A DNA stretch of 10,733 nt. It comes from Baffinella frigidus (taxonomy: Eukaryota; Cryptophyceae; Cryptomonadales; Baffinellaceae). Under the pieces are notes generated by a model. It worked only from the letters and a program-made list of their open reading frames with translations. It was not told where the DNA came from and made no database searches. Position 1 is the first letter of the stretch; every line of letters starts with the position of its first letter. The stretch spans positions 32,078 to 42,810 of the forward strand of contig MU647776.1 in the NCBI GenBank assembly GCA_026770585.1. The letters run 5' to 3'. The translations under genes and the position numbers were made by a program. Shown piece after piece: positions 5,924 through 10,733 of the stretch.

Positions 5924-6133
5924 CCACTCGAGGCTGGAAGGGGGAGTATTTGAAATGTGGGGTTGTTAAATTTAGTACCAGTCACGGGCAGGCTTGGTCA
6001 CATTGCTTCCATATGTACGGGAGGAACGTGACCAAACGCGATATTTGTATAAAATTTACTACACATCGGTCCACTTGTCAAGGACTTGTAAAGTCAAAAC
6101 TTTTAAACCCGTCACATTTCTAGCCTCGAGTGG
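5924..6133. mobile_element. MITE, CCACTCGAGGCT family, copy 2
   Basis: A 210 bp copy with the same perfect 12 bp ends as 4861-5071, flanked by GA on both sides. Conserved blocks include TGTGGGGTTGTTA, TTAGTACCAGTCACGGGCAG and TTTACTACACATCGGTC. The central hairpin keeps TTGGTCAC/GTGACCAA but its loop sequence differs from copy 1. It lies 9 nt from the proposed donor at 6142. Confidence 0.85.
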
Positions 6134-6142
6134 GAGCCGTAC

Positions 6143-6181
6143 CGTGATGTCGACCCCCTGCGCCCAGTCTTCTTCTTGGAG
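6143..6181 (-). CDS. Candidate small exon of unknown gene
   Basis: A 39 nt exon candidate reading LQEEDWAQGVDIT, phase 0 at both ends. The acceptor GCGTCTTTCTTGCAG is nearly ideal; the donor is ATCACG|GTACGG. The last part, AQGVD, and its DNA (GGCGCAGGGGGTCGACAT) closely match the end of the exon at 7571 (GGCGCCAGGGGTCGACAT), so these may be duplicated exons. The frame is also open upstream of the acceptor, so the exon could be longer. Very short; function unknown. Confidence 0.35.
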
Positions 6182-6227
6182 CTGCAAGAAAGACGCCAGG
6201 CGGTCAGCACAAAGAGGGTCGCTAGGG

Positions 6228-6280
6228 TTCCAGGGCCAGGTTCGAACCGGCAACCTTCCTCGTATGCGTCGTGCGCCACT
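6228..6280 (-). other. tRNA-like T-arm remnant
   Basis: On the minus strand GCCGG-TTCGAAC-CTGGC forms a five-pair T stem (one G-T) with a canonical T loop, and GGTTCGAACC is a full B-box match. AAGGTT before it and GTGGCGCA further upstream recall a tRNA D-arm/A-box, but the spacing between them is about 30 nt where a tRNA needs around 44, and no matching acceptor stem is found. The MITE at 6281 begins where the 5' part would be. A truncated tRNA or tRNA-derived SINE piece is possible; a working tRNA is not. Confidence 0.25.
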
Positions 6281-6495
6281 CCACACAGAGGGCTACGAAG
6301 GGAGTTTCGGGCAGGAAATGACAGAGTTTCCTTATCCTCAGGAACCCCTTCGTGTCTCTACGGGCTGCCTACCGTAGGGTCCTAGGGGTTCCTACCGTAG
6401 GGTCCTACCTACGAACCTACGGCCCTACGGCCGTAGGGTCTTAGGTCTTATCGCTCGAGGGTTATTCACGAATCCCTTCGAACTCCGCTGTGTGG
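6281..6495. mobile_element. MITE, CCACACAGCGG family, long copy
   Basis: Left end CCACACAGAGGGCTACGAAG; right end read inward CCACACAGCGGAGTTCGAAG then GGATTCGTGAATAACC. The interior is rich in CCTACCGTAGG and TACGGCC motifs. A second terminus-like copy, CTCCGCTGTGTGGGA, follows at 6511-6525. 215 bp, non-coding; flanking bases do not match. Confidence 0.65.
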
Positions 6496-6559
6496 GAAAG
6501 GGTACAACCACTCCGCTGTGTGGGACCCAGAGAAGTGTATTGCACTGCCAGCCAGGATA

Positions 6560-6716
6560 TTTTACCGTAAGTCAACAAAACTGATCGTCGGCGTTTTACC
6601 TTAAGTCAACAAGCCGATCCTCAGCAGTAAGTTGCCATTTTGTTTAGATGGACCTGCTCTGGGAGCAGCATTTGACTTGAGGCACTGGCTTTCAGGGGGA
6701 GTTGACTTGAGTGAAA
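6560..6716. mobile_element. MITE, TAAGTCAAC family, copy 1 (with partial duplication)
   Basis: TTTTACCTTAAGTCAAC at 6594 pairs with GTTGACTTGAGTGAAA at 6701-6716. An extra partial terminus, TTTACCGTAAGTCAACAAAA, precedes it at 6560. The interior (GTAAGTTGCC, TTTAGATGGACCTGCTCTGG, TTTGACTTGAGGCACTGGCT) matches the reverse complement of 8699-8822. Confidence 0.7.
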
Positions 6717-7001
6717 TGTTCTGGCTCAGAGCGTTTTGACCCAGAGAAGTCTCTTGTCTGCCAGGACACACGCTGAGATTCCGCACGCAAGGTTTCGGAT
6801 TAGTGGTACACATGAGTACTAGTCCCGTCAACCAATACACTCTATCTCAGATTTGGCTTGGCGTTGGAGCCATTTCGTACTTTTAGGGTTTACAATGACA
6901 GGATTTGTGCCACGCGTCCTTTCGAGGATGTGTGCCAGAAATTCTTTAGATGGACGCTTGGCGAAAAAAAATCTATCAGGCGAGGCGATGAGGTTTCATA
7001 G
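6717..7001. other. Unassigned spacer
   Basis: A lone TTTAGGG at 6883-6889 and TTTAGATGGA near 6946, which recalls the TAAGTCAAC family interior. No gene seen. Confidence 0.3.
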
Positions 7002-7166
7002 GCTAACGTCCTGAAAACAGGGCAGTTAAGCCCACGGTATTGCCTACGGTAGGCCGTAGGAGCCTAGAGGGGTCCTGCGAAACATTAGGTCCTAGGAGCC
7101 CTACGGCCTACCGTAGGCACTACCGTAGGCCTAACTACCCGGTTTTTAGGACGTTACCCTATTAGC
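7002..7166. mobile_element. Foldback element, GCTAATAGGG family
   Basis: A 165 bp inverted repeat: GCTAACGTCCTGAAAACAGG at left, and GCTAATAGGGTAACGTCC then AAAAACCGGG read inward from the right. The arms continue through TGCCTACGGTAGGCCGTAGG, with small gaps and mismatches. A partial copy is at 5691. Confidence 0.75.
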
Positions 7167-7167
7167 A

Positions 7168-7215
7168 TGGTTTACAACCCCACATGCAAATAGGCCCCTC
7201 TAGCATTCTCGAGTG
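7168..7215 (-). mobile_element. Truncated CCACTCGAGGCT-family MITE end
   Basis: The reverse complement reads CCACTCGAGAATGCTAGAGG, then TGTGGGGTTGTAAA, matching the first 50 bp of the element at 4861. The rest is absent. It abuts the GCTAATAGGG element. Confidence 0.55.
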
Positions 7216-7570
7216 GTATGCAGAGTTCCTCTTGGAATCCGCGTTTTTCTCTCTAAGCACCTTAATAGAGTTACTCTATTAGGTTGCCTACCCACCCCGC
7301 GGCTCAAATGCCTCACCAGGTTACCCTAAACTCTAAACCATAAAACATACAGCCTAAACCATAAACCATATTAGGTGACGCGATGCGTACGCCTAGCGCA
7401 ATTTGTCTATTGACGTTTGGCGTGTTTCTGGTACAGGCTTGCAGCCAAATCTTCCGAATTAATTTTAGGCAAACTTAAACTTCTCTCTCTCTCTCTGTCT
7501 CTTGGCACTTGGGCCTCTCATAGAGGCCACGCAAAATTGTGAAACTGAGAGTTGAGACCGGGGGCGTCAC
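7216..7570. other. Spacer with degenerate telomere-like and CT-rich patches
   Basis: TAATAGAGT-T-ACTCTATTA makes a small perfect stem near 7263. Positions 7322-7370 hold degenerate CCCTAAA-like units (CCTAAAC, CTCTAAACCATAAA) in the orientation opposite to the main blocks. 7483-7499 is a short CT microsatellite. The minus frame of the next exon continues into this region but ends in the CT-encoded TEREREV run. No gene called. Confidence 0.4.
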
Positions 7571-7653
7571 CATGTCGACCCCTGGCGCCATAGGTCCGTC
7601 CACGTTGTCCAGGAAGCTGCTGATGTCGAAATGGTGAACCGGAGAGAGCGGTT
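7571..7653 (-). CDS. Candidate internal exon of unknown gene
   Basis: An 83 nt exon candidate, two leading bases then 27 codons: PLSPVHHFDISSFLDNVDGP then MAPGVDM. Acceptor CTTTCTTGTCGGCAG is good; donor ATG|GTGACG is weaker. The two leading bases AA complete a glutamate codon with the G left by the exon ending at 7985. Third positions are mostly G/C. The 3' part resembles the exon at 6143-6181. No family recognised. Confidence 0.5.
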
Positions 7654-7722
7654 CTGCCGACAAGAAAGCGGAGTCAGAGAACACTTCACAGCGAATGACG
7701 GGGTGACACGACGCGGAGTCAG

Positions 7723-7884
7723 CCACACAGCGGACTTCAAAGGGATTTTGAATAACCCCCAAGCGATAAGACCTAGGACCCTACGGTAGGCAACCCGTAG
7801 GGACATAGAGGGGGTTCCTACGGATAAGGTAACGGAAAGGTGGCCCGATTTTGGCTGAAAATTCCTTCGAAGCCCGCTGTGTGG
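7723..7884. mobile_element. MITE, CCACACAGCGG family, full copy
   Basis: A 162 bp element. Ends CCACACAGCGGACTTCAAAG and, from the right, CCACACAGCGGGCTTCGAAG then GAATTTTC, an inverted repeat of about 28 bp. It contains CCCTACGGTAGGC and GGTAACGGAAAGGTGGCCCG. The flanking bases AG and GA do not form a duplication. Part of it and its left flank are repeated at 8493-8649. Confidence 0.75.
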
Positions 7885-7984
7885 GAACACAGAACACCGT
7901 TTCCGATGGGGGATTTTCCGACCGCAGAACACACAAACTCGAGGCGCATCGCTTGCAGGCTCAGCACAGCCCACACAGACTTAC

Positions 7985-8099
7985 CTGCCACGTCACGGCG
8001 ACGCGGGTTCTCGCCAGAAGGGTACTCGAAGCTGTCGTTCTCCAGCAGCACGTTCGCGTTGACTTTCCGGATGGTCTTCATCTCCACGTCGTTCTCGGG
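7985..8099 (-). CDS. Candidate internal exon of unknown gene
   Basis: A 115 nt exon candidate with textbook splice sites: acceptor CCGTTTTCTTACAG and donor GTGGCAG|GTAAGT. It encodes PENDVEMKTIRKVNANVLLE, then NDSFEYPSGENPRRRDVA, plus one base. Incoming phase 0 fits the donor at 8816; outgoing phase 1 fits the acceptor at 7653. Codon choice is strongly G/C-ending. The minus frame 7818-8360 that contains it is open beyond both splice sites only by chance; the flanks include a 20 bp tandem repeat and MITE sequence. I do not recognise the protein. This is the best single exon in the window. Confidence 0.6.
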
Positions 8100-8437
8100 C
8101 TGTAAGAAAACGGTACAAAAAGTTACAAGGCGGTACAAAAAGTTACTACCGTCACGTCCACATAAAAAGTCCATTGAATATATATCGTATCTTGATACGC
8201 ATAGCGAAGCAAGAGTTTTCGCTCCGCCGCCGGAGAGACCCCGGCCTGCCAAGTATTCACTTGGATTGCTCGACACGCAGACTATTTGCGTCAGAATTTT
8301 CCAATGTGGCCACTTCTGGCAGAATATGATGCCAAAAGTACTACGCGGAGGAGGGCTCAACCGTTTAAAACACCCCAGCGTATTTTAAATCTTGTACTGG
8401 AAATCGTTCACTTTTGCAGAGGACGAGTGGAAATAAT
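8100..8437. other. Intron-like spacer with a short tandem repeat
   Basis: CGGTACAAAAAGTTAC occurs twice at a 20 bp spacing (8111-8146), just upstream of the acceptor at 8101 on the minus strand. The overlapping plus frame 7840-8388 (182 codons) starts inside a MITE and looks like a shadow. Nothing else recognised. Confidence 0.4.
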
Positions 8438-8678
8438 TGGCTTTGACTTTAGATGGGCGGCCCAGGAGAGGTCCAGGTGACCGCAGCCTTGTCGGGGTGA
8501 CACGACGCGGAGTCAGCCACACAGCGGACTTCGAAGGGATTTTGAATAACCCTCAAGCGATAAGACCTAGGACCCTACGGTAGGCAACCCGTAGGGACAA
8601 AGGGGGGGGTTCCTACGGATAAGGTAACAGAAAGGTGGCCTGATTTGGCTTTGACTTTAGATGGGCGGCCCATGAGAG
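8438..8678. repeat. Direct-repeat-flanked block with partial MITE
   Basis: A 33 bp direct repeat (TTGGCTTTGACTTTAGATGG then GCGGCCCA.GAGAGG) at 8438-8470 and 8646-8678 encloses a partial CCACACAGCGG MITE (8517-8649) lacking its right terminus. The 24 bp left flank of that MITE (8493-8516) also matches 7699-7722, so this is a copy of the 7699-7850 segment, not a separate MITE insertion. Confidence 0.65.
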
Positions 8679-8698
8679 GCTGCGGTTGCCTGAATAAG

Positions 8699-8822
8699 GT
8701 CACTTAAGTCAACTCCCCCTGAAAGCCAGTGCCTCAAGTCAAATGCCTGCTCCCAGAGCAGGTCCATCTAAACGAAAAGGCAACTTACTGCCGAGGATCA
8801 GCTTTGTTGACTTACGGTAAGC
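8699..8822. mobile_element. MITE, TAAGTCAAC family, copy 2
   Basis: Inverted copy of 6594-6716. Ends GTCACTTAAGTCAAC and, from the right, TTACCGTAAGTCAAC. On the minus strand the second terminus includes GTAAGT, which is the proposed donor of the exon at 8816. About 124 bp. Confidence 0.7.
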
Positions 8823-9096
8823 CCTTCCACGTAGATGCGTTTCGGGCAATTAAATTGAGTACCCGGCGGAATGCGATCTTGTGCCGCAGAGACGCCGCGA
8901 TCTCCGGAGGTCTGTGCACGAAGGAGGCTGCCCCCCCCGATGCCAGTGGGTGCCAACTCGACCGTACGTGCTCCTCCAACGACGCATCCTGCTCCAACGT
9001 AGGAGGTGGGGTTAGAATCCACCCGGAAAATGCTCGCATAAGCGGCCGACACGGGGTACAGCAGTGGCACAATGCGTATTATGTGCGGCACTGACG
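8816..9096 (-). CDS. Candidate internal exon of unknown gene
   Basis: A 281 nt exon candidate: two leading bases and 93 codons. It begins SVPHIIRIVPLLYPVSAAYA, contains SYVGAGCVVGGARTVELAP and ends IPPGTQFNCPKRIYVEGLT. Donor ACC|GTAAGT is consensus but lies in the terminus of the adjacent MITE; acceptor CAACCAG|CG lacks a strong pyrimidine tract. A second minus frame (8812-9072) and the plus frame 8729-9094 are also open, so the frame choice rests on phase fit with 8099 and on codon texture. The glycine/valine pattern loosely recalls hexapeptide-repeat proteins but is not convincing. Function unknown. Confidence 0.4.
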
Positions 9097-9308
9097 CTGG
9101 TTGTTTGGCAACAAATTATCAACCTTTCCTGCTCCAACGAACGGTCGACTCAGCTGGCCCGGTTTTGAACCACGGCAGTAACTGAGGCTGGATCCTAGGT
9201 ACGGCATATTGCAGAAATCCCAATTCATTTGTTTTAAAAAGCGATACATGCATGTCACTTTCACGGAGAACTCTGCAGCCTGGTGCATGGGAAAAAGGCG
9301 TTAGGAGG
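9097..9308. other. Unassigned spacer
   Basis: The minus frame 9079-9288 (69 codons) has no splice support or recognised motif. TTTCCTGCTCCAACG at 9124 partly repeats TCCTGCTCCAACG at 8987. Nothing firm. Confidence 0.3.
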
Positions 9309-9462
9309 TAGGGCTTGGGGGGTAGGACTTAGGGTTTGGGGTTTGGGGTGGAGGGTTCATCAGGGTTTAGGGTTTAGGGTTTAGGGTTTAGGGTTTAGGG
9401 TTTAGGTTTTAGGGTTTAGGGTTTAGGGTTTGGGGTTTGGGGTTTAGGTTTTAGGGTTTAGG
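9309..9462 (+). repeat. Telomeric repeat block 3 (TTTAGGG)n
   Basis: A degenerate left part with TTTGGGG and CTTAGGG variants, a clean core from about 9363, and mixed units to 9462. Same orientation as blocks 1 and 2. It would be intronic in the minus-strand gene model. Confidence 0.95.
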
Positions 9463-9716
9463 CCGAGCAGGGCACTACCACACTGGGGGCTTCCCAGATA
9501 GGTCTAGTTATGTCTGTAGTACTAATTCAAAATTGCTCGGTACAAAGACATCCTTTTGACCGATATTTCGACACGGAACAGGACACCACCCCAGAACGGG
9601 AGTTCGCGACCACAGGTTCTAAATAGGGAGATCCAGCATTCTCGAGTGGTATTCCTTAAATCGGTTTTCAACATAGAATCTTCCCTAAACCGGGAATGAT
9701 TAGTAGAGCGGGTCCC
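9463..9716. other. Spacer with a truncated MITE end
   Basis: TCCAGCATTCTCGAGTGGTA at 9633-9652 and the 30 bp to its left resemble the reverse of the CCACTCGAGGCT terminus seen at 7168-7215. No coding signal. Confidence 0.4.
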
Positions 9717-9900
9717 TCATTAGTTGACACAATTCGGACCTCGAAAAGCAAATTAGCAACGAACAAAATGAGTCAACTTGTGTAGTAATTTTCATTGCGT
9801 AAAAAAAAGAATCTTCCTTTTAATGAAATTTACTACACAAGTTGACTCATTTTGTTCGTTGCTAATTTTTTTTCGAGGTCCGAATCGTGTCAACTAATGA
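9717..9900. mobile_element. Long hairpin element, about 80 bp arms
   Basis: Arms 9717-9796 and 9822-9900 are reverse complements with about three substitutions and one base of length difference. Ends are TCATTAGTTGACAC. The arms include CAAGTTGACTCATTTTGTTC and TTTACTACACAAG; the latter motif recurs in other elements of the window. The outer GGGTC/GACCC also nearly pair. Non-coding. Confidence 0.85.
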
Positions 9901-10027
9901 CAGACCCGATCTACCAGGGAAACCTCCGAAGAGTCAACCATCACACAGCGGTGTGCAGAGACATTGGCCGCGAAACAAAATGCAAAACGAGTCCCCCACA
10001 ACAACAGGTGTGGAGGTCTCGACGCAC

Positions 10028-10629
10028 CAGCTCAGCCATGCCTCCGTTGGGCGAGGCGAAGAACGACGTGTCATCCGGCTTCAACGACCACCCCGGTTGC
10101 TCTGTCGCGAAGCGCTTGAGACCTGACGCGGGTTGTCGGCGCATGGTGGGGGCTACAGCGTCCTTTAACGGCGTGTAGAAACACCCAGCCCCCCAGCGCT
10201 GAGCCTGATCAGGCGCAGCTGGGCTGGCGGCGACGGCGCGTGCCCCCGCACCCGCCAGCCCGCCGCCCACACCCTCCTCCGCAGCGCCCGAGGAGGAGGC
10301 GGGAAGAGGCGAGGCGGGAAAAGACGAGGCGGCGGGAGAATCGGGGGCGTCAGCGACCCCCCCCCCCTCGAGGTTCGCCTCAGCAGCCCCTCCCTCCTCC
10401 ACCTTTTCCTCCTGAGGAGGGACGGGCGCAGGGGCGGGGGCAGCGGCAGGAGGGTCGATGCGGAGCGCCGCCCCCCCCCTCCCCCCCTCATCTTCCGCCT
10501 TCTCCTCTCCAGGGGCGCGCGCAGCAGGGGCCCCTCCCGCGGCGGGAGGGTCGGCGGGAGGGGGCGCGGCGGGAAGCGGGGCGCGCGGGTCGTCCGCGTC
10601 CCTCCCCTGAGCGGGGTGGCAGATTACAC
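10028..10629 (-). CDS. Candidate Pro/Ala/Glu-rich coding segment, unknown gene
   Basis: One minus frame is open from the TTGAGGG array through to 9941. From the right it reads a Pro/Ala-rich stretch with acidic clusters (PGEEKAEDEGG, PPQEEKVEEGGAAEA, AGAGARAVAASPAAPDQAQ), probably disordered, then a more ordered part: FYTPLKDAVAPTMRRQPASG and FATEQPGWSLKPDDTSFFAS, ending NGGMAEL at a possible donor CTG|GTGCGT. A second donor one codon on, C|GTCGAG, would fit the phase of the exon at 9096. No ATG is seen upstream, so it is partial or begins outside. High G/C content keeps other frames open too; the plus arginine-rich frame 10240-10647 is a shadow. Family unknown. Confidence 0.45.
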
Positions 10630-10733
10630 TTGAGGGTTGAGGGTTGAGGGTTGAGGGTTGGGGGTTGAGGGTTGAGGGTTGAGGGTTGGGGGTTGAGGTC
10701 GAGGGTTGAAGGTTGAGGGTTGAGGGTTGAGGG
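10630..10733 (+). repeat. Variant telomere-like block (TTGAGGG)n
   Basis: About 15 units of TTGAGGG with TTGGGGG, TTGAAGG and one 6 bp unit, running to the window edge. It differs from TTTAGGG at the third base. On the minus strand the CCCTCAA units contain no stop codon in any frame and translate as a repeating PSTLNPQ, continuous with the open frame at 10629. Confidence 0.9.

Noticed and set aside
5737-6377. Overlapping plus-strand frames of 127-128 codons
   Set aside because: They cross a partial element, an inverted repeat and a full MITE; no motif.
7840-8388. 182-codon plus-strand open frame
   Set aside because: It starts inside a MITE, runs antisense to a well-supported splice-bounded exon and crosses a tandem repeat; the texture is not protein-like.
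8838-9096. Hexapeptide-repeat (left-handed beta-helix) protein from the VGAGCVVGGA stretch
   Set aside because: Only one loop looks right; the repeat period is not kept.
9941-10027. Extension of the minus frame past 10028 to the stop at 9941
   Set aside because: Codon texture changes to Cys/His/Arg after the possible donor, so I treat it as intron read-through.
10240-10647. 135-codon plus-strand open frame rich in Arg and Pro
   Set aside because: Antisense of a Glu/Ala/Pro-rich G/C-rich segment; composition alone explains it.
1-10733. CRISPR array, rRNA, retrotransposon long terminal repeats or viral insert
   Set aside because: No regularly spaced repeats with unique spacers, no rRNA blocks, no long direct terminal repeats and no reverse transcriptase or capsid motifs were seen.

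Overview
The window looks like nuclear DNA of an intron-rich microbial eukaryote. Four blocks of telomere-type repeats (three of TTTAGGG, one of the variant TTGAGGG) lie at 1-111, 1183-1351, 9309-9462 and 10630-10733. The rest is packed with short inverted-repeat elements, and possible coding pieces are short, G/C-ending in the third codon position and bounded by GT-AG splice signals. No long uninterrupted gene, bacterial promoter or operon is visible. TTTAGGG telomeres occur in plants, green algae, dinoflagellates and chromerids; a chromerid- or dinoflagellate-like alga is a guess, not something the sequence proves. I infer a subtelomeric or telomere-seeded region.

All four G-rich blocks read 5'->3' on the + strand, so if the chromosome end is near, it lies to the right. 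Between them I see about eight families of MITE-like or foldback elements. Five families share CCAC...GTGG ends: CCACGCAAGA, CCACTCGAGGCT, CCACACGAGGCT, CCACACAGCGG and CCACAAGGTGG. Others start GGGGACATG, GCTAATAGGG, CTAC(G/T)(C/T)TAGAC or (T/G)(T/G)(A/C)AC..TAAGTCAAC, and there are two long near-perfect hairpins at 2517-2719 and 9717-9900.

On the minus strand a series of candidate exons runs right to left: 10629-10028 (Pro/Ala/Glu-rich, then a normal-looking stretch), 9096-8816, 8099-7985, 7653-7571, 6181-6143, 5207-5072, 4198-4128, 3951-3791, 3252-3215, 3059-2883, 1915-1693 and 1174-1086. Most have good splice sites, and reading phases agree at seven of the junctions between them. The simplest reading is one large minus-strand gene, or a decaying copy of one, whose introns are filled with MITEs and interstitial telomeric repeats. 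I do not recognise the protein. One intron (3214-3060) is mostly a foldback element, one splice donor lies inside a MITE terminus, and one exon is broken by a MITE, so the region resembles genomes with introner-like elements.

On the + strand there is one small piece (2030-2110) resembling a mitochondrial solute carrier, inside a proposed minus-strand intron. A short minus-strand stretch at 6228-6280 has a tRNA-like T arm but not a complete tRNA. All exon calls come from splice signals and codon texture read by eye, with no homology search or transcript evidence.
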